From an uncultured Lachnospiraceae bacterium (lineage in GTDB: Bacteria > Bacillota > Clostridia > Lachnospirales > Lachnospiraceae), in NCBI GenBank assembly GCA_910586025.1, contig CAJUIO010000010.1:23098-57960 (forward strand): a stretch of DNA of 34,863 nt. The letters run 5' to 3'. Positions 16,556 through 24,334 of the stretch are shown here, in pieces (within the stretch, counting starts at the first letter, position 1; every line of letters begins with the position of its first letter). The notes below the pieces were generated by a model. The model did no database searches. It was not told where the DNA came from and was given only the letters and a program-made list of their open reading frames with translations. The position numbers and the translations under genes are program-made.

Positions 16556-18336
16556 CTTTTGTGCTCAAACTGGGCCTCATACAGCTCATAATAAAAGCCC
16601 TTCCTTTCGAGAAGCTGTTCGTGCGTCCCCCTCTCTATAATCCTTCCGCCCTTCACCACCAGAATCATATCCGCATTCCGGATCGTGGAGAGCCGGTGCG
16701 CAATCACAAAGCAGGTCTTGTTCTCCATCAGCTTCCTCATGGCTGTCTGGATCTGCATCTCCGTCCTGGTATCCACATTGGAGGTCGCCTCGTCCATAAT
16801 CAGCATATGGGCATCGGAGAGCATGGCCCTTGCAATGGTCAGGAGCTGCTTCTGCCCCTTGGATATATGTACTCCGTTATCGGAAAGCACCGTATCATAG
16901 CCCTTGGGAAGACTCATGATATAGGAGTGAATCTCCGCGGCCTTCGCCGCCTCCACCACCTTCTCCATGGGAATGGATTCATTGCCGTAGACCAGATTCT
17001 CAAAAACAGTTCCCTGGAACAGCCAGGTATCCTGCAGCACCATGGAAAAGGCGCCCCGCAGGCTTTCACGCCGGATTCCGTAGATATTCTGTCCGTCCAG
17101 AAAAATGGCTCCCGACTGTGCGTCATAAAAGCGCATGAGGAGATTGATCACCGTGGTCTTTCCCGCTCCCGTGGGTCCCACAATGGCAATCTGCCATCCG
17201 GAATGCGCCCTGAGATCAAAATCGCTCAGGATCGGCTGTCCGGGCTCATAGGAAAAATTCACCTTCTCAAAGAGCACATCTCCGTATACCTCCGTAAGGA
17301 CCGCCGCCTTCTGCGCATCCGGTGCCTCCGGCAGCTCGTCGATCAGACGGAACACTCTCTCCGCCGCCGCAAAGGCTGACTGCAGCTCTCCGATGATATT
17401 GGCCGTCTCGTTGATAGGACCCGAAAACTTCCTGGAATACTGTACAAAGGAGGAGACATCCCCGAGCCCGATTTTTCCGTACAGATACAGAAGCGAGCCA
17501 AAGATACTGATCAGGGCAAGGGAAATATTGTTCATAAAATTTACCGAGGGCCCGGAGAGCGTTCCGTAATACTCCGCCTTTGTATTGGCATCCACAGCCG
17601 TCCCGTTTTTCCCGTCAAAGGCATCAATCACCTCCCGCTCCCTTCCGTAGGCCCTGGTGGTCTTCTGACCGCCCAGCATCTCCTCCACGAATCCGTTGAG
17701 CTCCCCCAGCTTCTTCGAGCGCACTCTGTACAGCGGTCTGGAACGGCTTGTAACGAAGCGGGTCATAAGAACGGATGCCGGAATCGTCACCGCAAAAATC
17801 AGAACCATGGCGGGAGCTATGGTGAGCATCATCACGAGGGAAAAAACGACAGTGATAACACTCTGGAGTATCTGGAGAAAATCCCCGGCAAGGGACTGAT
17901 TCACCGTATCCACGTCATAGGAAACCACGCTGATGATGTCTCCCGTCTGGTATTTGTCAAAAAAGGAGACCGGAAGCCCCAGAAGGCTTTCAAACACGTC
18001 CTTCCTCATCTGGTAGATCACGTTCCTTGTAAGCTGTATGGTGAGCAGAGAGAGAATATAGGAGAAGACCGCGGAGAGCAGATAAAACACTGCCATCAGG
18101 GACACATAGTAAAGCACTCTCTCAAAATCCACCCCGCCCTTTTTTATCCCGATCGCGTCAATCGCCTTTCCCGAAAGCTTCGGTCCGAGCAAGGACAAAA
18201 TATTGGAAAGCAGCATGAAGGCCGCTCCCGCAAACAGAAGAAGTCTGTACCTGCTCAGATATGTCCACAGCCGGAGCAGCAGATACTTTCTCGGCGCTCT
18301 CTTTCCTTTTCCTTCCCGATCCTTTCTGTCATTCAC
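16552..18336 (-). CDS. Heterodimeric ABC multidrug-type exporter, subunit B
   Basis: A 594-residue half-transporter: six-helix exporter domain (about residues 20-330) then a nucleotide-binding domain. Walker A is GPTGAGKTT and Walker B is MLIMDEATSNVD with the catalytic Glu. The switch His is present in VIAHRLS. The signature motif reads ISKGQ instead of LSGGQ. This deviation, with the changes in the partner, is what one expects in exporters having one degenerate and one working ATP site (BmrCD and TM287/288 type). The ATG at 18336 overlaps the stop of the upstream subunit as ATGA, so the two are translated together. Substrate unknown; drugs, lipids or peptides are possible. Confidence 0.93.
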   Translation of the reverse strand: MNDRKDREGKGKRAPRKYLLLRLWTYLSRYRLLLFAGAAFMLLSNILSLLGPKLSGKAIDAIGIKKGGVDFERVLYYVSLMAVFYLLSAVFSYILSLLTIQLTRNVIYQMRKDVFESLLGLPVSFFDKYQTGDIISVVSYDVDTVNQSLAGDFLQILQSVITVVFSLVMMLTIAPAMVLIFAVTIPASVLMTRFVTSRSRPLYRVRSKKLGELNGFVEEMLGGQKTTRAYGREREVIDAFDGKNGTAVDANTKAEYYGTLSGPSVNFMNNISLALISIFGSLLYLYGKIGLGDVSSFVQYSRKFSGPINETANIIGELQSAFAAAERVFRLIDELPEAPDAQKAAVLTEVYGDVLFEKVNFSYEPGQPILSDFDLRAHSGWQIAIVGPTGAGKTTVINLLMRFYDAQSGAIFLDGQNIYGIRRESLRGAFSMVLQDTWLFQGTVFENLVYGNESIPMEKVVEAAKAAEIHSYIMSLPKGYDTVLSDNGVHISKGQKQLLTIARAMLSDAHMLIMDEATSNVDTRTEMQIQTAMRKLMENKTCFVIAHRLSTIRNADMILVVKGGRIIERGTHEQLLERKGFYYELYEAQFEHKS

Positions 18337-20069
18337 TGTGTAAGCCCTCCTCCCATCTGCAGGTCATAAATCTGCCGGTAGAACTTTGACCCCGCAAGCA
18401 GCTCCTCATGGGTTCCATAGCCAATGCATTCCCCATCCTCCAGAAGAAGGATATGATCAGCCCCCTGAAGGGAACTGATTCTCTGAGCGATCATGAGAAT
18501 GGTTGTATCCGGAAAATGCTCCCCAAGCGCCTTTCGGAAAAGAGCATCCGTCCGGTAATCCAGCGCCGAGGAGGCATCGTCCAAAATCAGAATCTCCGGC
18601 TCCCCGGCCAGCGCCCTTGCGATCATGATCCGCTGCTTCTGCCCGCCGCTCAGATTATTGCCCCGCACGGCGACATCCGCACCCATCTCGCCTTCCTTGC
18701 CGCTGATAAATTCCTTTGCAAGAGCCATTTCGGCCGCCTTCCCGATCTCCTTACCGGAAAGTCCCCTGAAATAGTCGATATTTTTTTCAATGGATTCCGC
18801 CATGAGATAATCGTTCTGAAACACCACCCCGAATTTCTGTCTCAAATCGGTGAGCGGAATCGTCCTGATATCCCTTCCGTTTATCAGGATCTCGCCCTCT
18901 CCCGCGTCATAGAACCGAAGGAGCAGATTCACGATGGTGCTCTTTCCGCTTCCCGTAGGGCCGATAATGCCCAGAACCTCCCCCTTTTTCAGAGAAAAGC
19001 TTATGTTCGTGAGATTATTCTTTCTATGTAAATAGGAGAAGGAGACATTTCTGAACTCCACATGGTACTCCTCCCCGGAAGAAGGATTTTTGCCGTTTTC
19101 CTCCTCATATGGAAGGATCTCCATATCCTCCGGAGCTTCCAGAACCTCCGTGATTCTCTTTGCGGAGGCAAGTCCCTTGGAGAACATGATGAAAATTCTG
19201 GTGATTCCCAGCATGGCGTTTAAGATGATGGTGAAATAGCTGAGAAAAGCGATGATCGTGCCGGGACCGCTCTCTCCCTTCTGGACCAGCAGGGCACCCA
19301 CCAGAATCACCATGGTAAGTCCCAGATTCAGCACCAGTGTGGTGGCCGGATTGCTGGCGGCGGAGACACTTCCCGCCCGGCGCTCCGTCTCGGCCAGTGT
19401 CTCATTCACCCTGTCAAACCGCTCCCTCTCGTAGCCGGTCTTGGAAAGGGCCCGGATCACACGGACTCCGGTGATATTCTCCCGGATCACACGCACCATA
19501 TCGTCCAGCACCGACTGCTGTCTCTCATAGATCTTCACGCTTTTGCCTGTGATCACGGCCACGATCAGCAGAATAAAAGGAAGGGATGCCACCAGCACCA
19601 GAGTCAGCTTGGGATCCATCGTCATGGTGATCACAATGCCCCCGATCAGGAGAATCGGCCCTCTCACCCCGATACGCTGCATTCTGGAAAGCATCCTGTT
19701 CACATTGTAGGTATCCGAGGTAAGTCTTGACACCACGGAAGGAATGGTAAAGTCATCCAGCTGCCCCGCGCCAAGATATGTGATCCTGGAAAAGAGATCG
19801 TGTCGGATGCTCCTGGTCATTCCCCCTGCGGAAACCTCCGCCATGCGGTTTGCCGTCACATTTGTTGTAACGGAGACAATGGCGCACAAAATCATCACGC
19901 CGCCCCAGGTAAAGATCAGCCGGATATCCCTGAGGGGAACAATCTCATCAATAATCCTGGCAAGGACGGAAGGAATCAGCAGATCCATCAGCGCCGCGAT
20001 AAATTTCAGACAGAGTGTCAACAGCATGTAAAAGCCGTAAGGCTTTATGTATTTCAGAAGTCCTTTCAT
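18333..20069 (-). CDS. Heterodimeric ABC multidrug-type exporter, subunit A
   Basis: A half-transporter of about 578 residues starting MKGLLKYIKPYG. A six-helix exporter domain precedes an ATPase domain with Walker A GPTGSGKST and a canonical LSGGQ signature. Walker B ends ILILDDASSALD, with Asp replacing the catalytic Glu. The switch motif reads IAQR, with Gln replacing His. This subunit therefore supplies the degenerate ATP site, complementing subunit B. The start is uncertain: ATG 20069 matches the usual beginning of the family but lacks a well-placed ribosome site; ATG 20084 and TTG 20099 lie upstream in frame, next to GGGAAAGG. No clear promoter was found between it and the groEL terminator. 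Confidence 0.9.
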   Translation of the reverse strand: MKGLLKYIKPYGFYMLLTLCLKFIAALMDLLIPSVLARIIDEIVPLRDIRLIFTWGGVMILCAIVSVTTNVTANRMAEVSAGGMTRSIRHDLFSRITYLGAGQLDDFTIPSVVSRLTSDTYNVNRMLSRMQRIGVRGPILLIGGIVITMTMDPKLTLVLVASLPFILLIVAVITGKSVKIYERQQSVLDDMVRVIRENITGVRVIRALSKTGYERERFDRVNETLAETERRAGSVSAASNPATTLVLNLGLTMVILVGALLVQKGESGPGTIIAFLSYFTIILNAMLGITRIFIMFSKGLASAKRITEVLEAPEDMEILPYEEENGKNPSSGEEYHVEFRNVSFSYLHRKNNLTNISFSLKKGEVLGIIGPTGSGKSTIVNLLLRFYDAGEGEILINGRDIRTIPLTDLRQKFGVVFQNDYLMAESIEKNIDYFRGLSGKEIGKAAEMALAKEFISGKEGEMGADVAVRGNNLSGGQKQRIMIARALAGEPEILILDDASSALDYRTDALFRKALGEHFPDTTILMIAQRISSLQGADHILLLEDGECIGYGTHEELLAGSKFYRQIYDLQMGGGLTQ

Positions 20070-20119
20070 TATTTTTGTACCCATGCCTTTCCCGCACAAA
20101 CCGAACGACAGCCGCCCGC

Positions 20120-20158
20120 AACAACAGGCAGGTGTGCCTGTTACAGCACGCCTGCCTG
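20120..20158 (-). terminator. Terminator of groES-groEL
   Basis: Minus strand: CAGGCAGG, mismatch, GTGC, loop, GCAC, mismatch, CCTGCCTG, followed by TTGTTG. It begins about 28 bases after the groEL stop. The tail is only moderately T-rich, so read-through into the ABC operon is possible. Confidence 0.7.
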
Positions 20159-20186
20159 AGATCTGACTGTATGAATTTGTGCAGAT

Positions 20187-21809
20187 TTACATCATTCCGC
20201 CCATTCCGCCGCCTGCGGGCATTGCAGGAGCGTCTTCCTTGATATTTGCAACAACGGATTCCGTGGTGAGGAGCGTGGAAGCCACACTTGTAGCATTCTG
20301 CAGAGCGCTTCTCGTCACCTTTGCGGGATCCAGAATACCTGCCGTCACCATATCCACGTACTCTTCCTTAAGAACATCGAAGCCTGTGCCAACCTCGGAT
20401 TCGCGAACCTTGTTGATGATCACGCTGCCCTCGAGACCGGCGTTTGCAGCAATGTGGAACAGAGGAGATTCCAGCGCCTTTAACACGAGCTGAGCGCCTG
20501 TCTTCTCGTCACCTGCAAGTGTCTCAGCCAGCTTTCCTACTTCCTTGGATGCATGGATATATGCCGCACCGCCGCCGCAGATGATACCTTCCTCCACTGC
20601 CGCCCTGGTAGCCGCAAGAGCGTCCTCCATGCGCAGCTTCGCCTCTTTCATCTCTGTCTCGGTAGCCGCGCCCACACGGATCACTGCGACACCGCCTGCC
20701 AGCTTGGCAAGTCTTTCCTGTAATTTTTCCCTGTCAAAATCAGAAGTGGTCTCCTCAATCTGGCCCTTGATCTGATTGATTCTTGCGCTGATGGCATCCT
20801 TATCGCCCTCACCGTCAACGATCACGGTATTCTCCTTCTGAACCTTAACGGACTTCGCATGTCCAAGCTGATCCAGAGTGGTTTCCTTAAGGTCAAGGCC
20901 GAGCTCCTCGCTGATTACCTGTCCGCCGGTAAGGATTGCGATATCCTCCAGCATCGCCTTCCTTCTGTCGCCGTAGCCGGGAGCCTTGACAGCCACTACG
21001 TTGAAGGTGCCGCGGAGTTTATTTACAATGAGGGTTGTGAGAGCCTCGCCCTCCACGTCCTCCGCAATGATGAGAAGCTTTGCGCCGGACTGCACTACCT
21101 GCTCAAGCAGGGGAAGGATTTCCTGGATGTTGGAGATCTTCTTGTCTGTGATCAGAATATAGGGATTCTCAAGAACCGCCTCCATCTTATCCATATCTGT
21201 TGCCATATATGCGGAAATATAGCCTCTGTCAAACTGCATACCTTCTACCAGATCGAGCTCTGTGAGCATGGTCTTGCTCTCTTCGATGGTAATGACACCG
21301 TCACCGGAAACCTTTTCCATAGCGTCCGCAACCAGCTTTCCTACTTCGTCATCCCCTGCGGAGATGGCAGCAACTCTTGCGATATGCTCTTTACCGTTCA
21401 CCTTGGAGCTCATCTTTGCGATAGCCTCTACTGCGCAGTCGGTAGCCTTCTTCATACCCTTTCTGAGAATGATAGGATTTGCTCCGGCAGCAAGGTTCTT
21501 CATACCTGCGTTTACCATAGCCTGTGCAAGCACGGTAGCCGTGGTGGTTCCGTCTCCCGCAACATCATTGGTCTTGGTTGCCACTTCCTTTACAAGCTGA
21601 GCGCCCATGTTTTCAAAAGCGTCCTCAAGCTCGATTTCCTTTGCGATGGTAACACCGTCGTTGGTGATCAGGGGTGCGCCGAAGGATTTATCCAGAACAA
21701 CGTTTCTTCCTTTGGGTCCCAATGTAACTCTCACTGTATCTGCCAGCTGATTTACGCCTGCTTCAAGAGCGGCACGCGCTTCTGCGCCATATTTGATTTC
21801 CTTTGCCAT
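20187..21809 (-). CDS. groL: Chaperonin GroEL
   Basis: A 540-residue Hsp60 chaperonin subunit that folds proteins inside a double ring capped by GroES. Family landmarks are GRNVVLDKSFGAPLITNDG near residue 35, the ATP-binding DGTTTATVLAQA near residue 86, VNGKEHIARVAAISAGDDE, and CGGGAAYIHA near residue 412. The C-terminus ends in a GGM-type tail (PAGGGMGGMM). Full length, no defects seen. Second gene of the groESL operon, 68 bases after groES and followed by a hairpin terminator. Confidence 0.99.
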   Translation of the reverse strand: MAKEIKYGAEARAALEAGVNQLADTVRVTLGPKGRNVVLDKSFGAPLITNDGVTIAKEIELEDAFENMGAQLVKEVATKTNDVAGDGTTTATVLAQAMVNAGMKNLAAGANPIILRKGMKKATDCAVEAIAKMSSKVNGKEHIARVAAISAGDDEVGKLVADAMEKVSGDGVITIEESKTMLTELDLVEGMQFDRGYISAYMATDMDKMEAVLENPYILITDKKISNIQEILPLLEQVVQSGAKLLIIAEDVEGEALTTLIVNKLRGTFNVVAVKAPGYGDRRKAMLEDIAILTGGQVISEELGLDLKETTLDQLGHAKSVKVQKENTVIVDGEGDKDAISARINQIKGQIEETTSDFDREKLQERLAKLAGGVAVIRVGAATETEMKEAKLRMEDALAATRAAVEEGIICGGGAAYIHASKEVGKLAETLAGDEKTGAQLVLKALESPLFHIAANAGLEGSVIINKVRESEVGTGFDVLKEEYVDMVTAGILDPAKVTRSALQNATSVASTLLTTESVVANIKEDAPAMPAGGGMGGMM

Positions 21810-21877
21810 GATGATTTGGCCTCCTTCTATTTTAAATTAGATTTCCTGTTGCTCAATTTCCGCCGGATACGCAATCC

Positions 21878-22162
21878 TTACTGAATTACGGCAAGAATGT
21901 CGCTCTGCTTTACGATAATGAATTCTTCCTCTTCGATCTTTACTTCCGTACCCGCATATTTGGAATAGATTACCTGATCACCGGTCTTCACTTCCATCTT
22001 GATCTCCTTGCCGTCAACGGTTCCGCCGGGTCCTACTGCGATCACCTCTGCCTGCTGGGGCTTTTCCTTGCTCTGTCCGGGCAGCACAATGCCGGATTTC
22101 GTAGTCTCTTCTGCAACTAACTGCTTCAATACAACTCTGTCTCCTAACGGTACTAACTTCAT
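21878..22162 (-). CDS. groS: Co-chaperonin GroES
   Basis: A 94-residue lid protein of the GroEL chamber. It contains PLGDRVVLKQ at the N-terminus, the mobile loop ETTKSGIVLPGQSKEKPQ and the conserved GDQVIYSKYAGTEVK. Length is typical. The ATG at 22162 follows AAGGAGG. It is first in the operon behind a CIRCE-controlled promoter. Confidence 0.99.
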   Translation of the reverse strand: MKLVPLGDRVVLKQLVAEETTKSGIVLPGQSKEKPQQAEVIAVGPGGTVDGKEIKMEVKTGDQVIYSKYAGTEVKIEEEEFIIVKQSDILAVIQ

Positions 22163-22210
22163 GATAAATGCCTCCTTTTATAAAATCCTGTGCTTCTCGT
22201 TTTCTATTTG

Positions 22211-22237
22211 TTAGCACTCATTCTGTTCGAGTGCTAA
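22211..22237. promoter_or_regulatory. CIRCE operator (HrcA binding site)
   Basis: TTAGCACTC, nine bases, GAGTGCTAA: an exact match to the CIRCE consensus. It lies between the promoter and groES. HrcA would repress groESL here until heat stress. hrcA itself is not in the window. Confidence 0.98.
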
Positions 22238-22249
22238 TTACTAGAACAT

Positions 22250-22278
22250 ATATTAATTTTATATGCACCGCTTTGCAA
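22250..22278 (-). promoter_or_regulatory. Sigma-A-type promoter of groESL
   Basis: Minus strand: TTGCAA (22273-22278), 17-base spacer, TAATAT (22250-22255). The transcript would start just upstream of CIRCE, placing the operator at the 5' end of the mRNA. Confidence 0.75.
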
Positions 22279-22434
22279 CCGGAATCACAAGCGTATTTCT
22301 CTCTATTTTATATAATTATCTCTTTTTTACTTTTATTTTCTCTTGTTTTCTCACCTTTTCATATTAGGTGCGATTTAATAAATAGTTTATAATTTCCTTC
22401 AGCCAAAACAAAGCGGCAAGGTCTTTCCTGTTAA

Positions 22435-22561
22435 GTCAACAACCCCGCAGCAAGCTGACGGGGCATCAAACTTGCAACGCAGCAGAGCTGCGGGGTATTG
22501 ACCCCTGCGGCAGTCGCCAAATGTGCATGCAAGCATGCCCGCTTGGCTCGTTGCCCGCAGG
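22435..22561. repeat. Non-coding double-hairpin element, repeat-like
   Basis: No gene lies between 22279 and 22601; this element fills the distal half. First hairpin: GTCAACAACCCCGCAGC (22435-22451) pairs with GCTGCGGGGTATTGAC (22487-22502) with one bulge. Second, nested hairpin: CCTGCGG (22504-22510) with CCGCAGG (22555-22561), inside it GCCAA with TTGGC, and inside that GCATGC-AA-GCATGC. The design resembles REP- or MITE-like intergenic repeats. Only one copy lies in the window, so repeat status is not proven. Confidence 0.5.
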
Positions 22562-22592
22562 AATAAAGTGAGGAACCGTTTCCGGCTCCCCC
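22561..22592 (-). terminator. Terminator of the GH25-GGDEF operon
   Basis: Minus strand: about nine base pairs (GGGGAGCCG with CGGTTCCTC, two G-T pairs) capped by GAAA and followed by ACTTTATT. It starts about ten bases after the GGDEF gene stop. Confidence 0.75.
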
Positions 22593-22601
22593 CTGTCAGT
22601 T

Positions 22602-23522
22602 CTATTTTCGCAGGCGTTCCTGATAGCCCGGCGCATTTTTTACCTCGAACTTATTATTGAACATCTCGTATTCCGCATCCGACATCCTCTCTTCCAGCTT
22701 TTCCTCTATATTGGTCTTAAAGACCATTCCCACCGCCACGGACGGCGCAAGATGCGGATCCTCGTAAGAATCGCATTCCTCCTGAATCCGGCGCATATAG
22801 TCCCTCGTCTCTCCCTCTGTCGCCATGGGGATCAGAACACCAAAGGCATCCCCGTCAATCCTTCCGATAATAAAGTCAGATTTTGCCTCCCTTTTCAGAA
22901 TATCCGCAACCGTCTTGATCAGGCGGTCGCTCTCCTCGTCGCCAAAGTGGTCGTTCGCATACTTCCAGTCATTGATATTCACATTCAGGACAGCCACGGG
23001 AATTACCTCCGAACGGTCTATGACCTCCATCCTGGATTCAAAATACATTTTATTGAAGACACCCGTAAGAGCGTCATCCGTTTCATTCTGAATGATCTGG
23101 CGGCGTCTCTCGTTCAGAATCGCTTCCAGTTCCTCCAGATAAATACTGTTTTCATGACGTATGTAGGTTTCCTCACCCAGATTTTCCAGGAGCCTCACCG
23201 TGCTGTCCACAAGCGCCATGGCAAGCCCGCTCTCCCTGCACTCCTCTGTCTCCTTTACATACAGATGGCCAATAGTACGGTTCTGCACCCGCACCTTTCT
23301 CCCCGGCTCATTCACCACGTCCGGCCTGAACCCTACAAAACCGTCGCCGATCAGAATCTCCTTCTCGCCGTGCCGGTCCGTAAGGAGGATGCTGATCCCC
23401 ACAGCCCTTGCCAGATTTTTCAGGTATTCCTTTACCGTTTCCATGTGGTACAGATTGGAAAAGGAATAATTTCTGATGTTTTCTTTCACTCTCTTGTCGT
23501 AAGGTATTGACTGATATCCCAT
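22602..23522 (-). CDS. Degenerate GGDEF-domain protein
   Basis: A 306-residue cytoplasmic protein. The N-terminal half (about 1-125) is a probable sensory region without a recognised motif. A short helical linker (about 125-147) leads into a GGDEF-type domain: DDALTGVFNKMYFESR near 149, then RIDGDAFGVLIP at 221-232. The signature aligns as DGDAF instead of GGDEF, losing the catalytic/metal Glu. The metal-binding Asp in the first strand is replaced by Asn (NVNIND near 180-184). Diguanylate cyclase activity is therefore unlikely; a role in binding nucleotide or as a regulatory scaffold is inference. The start 23522 has GAGAGG upstream; the frame extends to 23600 without a ribosome site. It is third in an operon with the GH25 gene. 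Confidence 0.85.
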   Translation of the reverse strand: MGYQSIPYDKRVKENIRNYSFSNLYHMETVKEYLKNLARAVGISILLTDRHGEKEILIGDGFVGFRPDVVNEPGRKVRVQNRTIGHLYVKETEECRESGLAMALVDSTVRLLENLGEETYIRHENSIYLEELEAILNERRRQIIQNETDDALTGVFNKMYFESRMEVIDRSEVIPVAVLNVNINDWKYANDHFGDEESDRLIKTVADILKREAKSDFIIGRIDGDAFGVLIPMATEGETRDYMRRIQEECDSYEDPHLAPSVAVGMVFKTNIEEKLEERMSDAEYEMFNNKFEVKNAPGYQERLRK

Positions 23523-23607
23523 ATGATAACCTCTCCCGCTTTCCGTTTCAGCTTTTGATTTTCTGCTTTTAAGTATACTGGTTTGCGCTGTTTTTATCAA
23601 GCAGTTC

Positions 23608-24324
23608 TTATTCCCCGCGGCCGTTTTCTTTCGCCTTTCCCATCCCTTTTCTGTAGGTGAGATTCTCGCCCAGCTGACAGTACTCGCCGCTCTTGCTGTA
23701 GGAATCCGTCAGATGGCTGTTTACCAGAATTTTCATGGGAATATCCTCCCGCTCCTTTTCCGTTCCGGCCTGCTCCTTTGCCGGTTCTGACAGGATACGC
23801 TCTCTGCCGTGCCGGTTCCTGCTGGAAGAAGTCTTTCCGTCAGACAAAGCTCCGAACGCCTCCCGTCCTCTCCCGAAAAACCTTCGTCCCCCTTCCGCGC
23901 TTACCCTCAGTCTTTCCCTCAGGCCCTTTACCCGTTCTGCGACCTGCCCGGAAAAAGAATGTCTGATTGCCGCAGCGGCTCCGTGGATTCCGGCGAGCAG
24001 AGACTCCCGAAGAACCGACGCCACGCCCCTTCCGGCTTCCTTTGAATCCCCCTCATCTCCCAAAGCGTCCCACAAGCCCCGCAAAAATCCTTTTCCTTTT
24101 GCAAAATCCAAGGACGATACCGGGGCAGGAGCGCTCATATGATAGGAATCTCCATCCCTGGAAAACTCTGTTGACTTTCCCCGGGCCTGCCCGTTTCTCA
24201 ATCCCGCACCTCCGGCCTGGGTTTTCCGGGAGGACTGCTCCTCCTGAAGGCATTTGGTTATATGATGCGTGTGATCGTGATATTTTTTATTGTTAAACGA
24301 AGTGTATTCATTTCTGATCTCCAT
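23608..24324 (-). CDS. Unrecognised hydrophilic protein
   Basis: A 238-residue protein of no recognised family. The N-terminus is His-rich (HDHTHHITK). The middle is rich in Gly, Arg, Glu and Ala, with a possible amphipathic helical stretch (about 95-155). The last 45 residues look more conserved in character (KILVNSHLTDSYSKSGEYCQ, then LGENLTYRK). No signal peptide or membrane segment is visible. It begins ten bases after the GH25 gene and ends before the GGDEF gene, so the three are probably co-transcribed. The composition is unusual, but consistent spacing and operon position argue for a real gene. No function is proposed. Confidence 0.65.
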   Translation of the reverse strand: MEIRNEYTSFNNKKYHDHTHHITKCLQEEQSSRKTQAGGAGLRNGQARGKSTEFSRDGDSYHMSAPAPVSSLDFAKGKGFLRGLWDALGDEGDSKEAGRGVASVLRESLLAGIHGAAAAIRHSFSGQVAERVKGLRERLRVSAEGGRRFFGRGREAFGALSDGKTSSSRNRHGRERILSEPAKEQAGTEKEREDIPMKILVNSHLTDSYSKSGEYCQLGENLTYRKGMGKAKENGRGE

Positions 24325-24334
24325 AACTGCCTCC

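Noticed and set aside
20859..21884. Plus-strand open frame of 341 codons within groEL
   Set aside because: Antisense shadow of groEL; Cys/His/Leu-rich with no motif.
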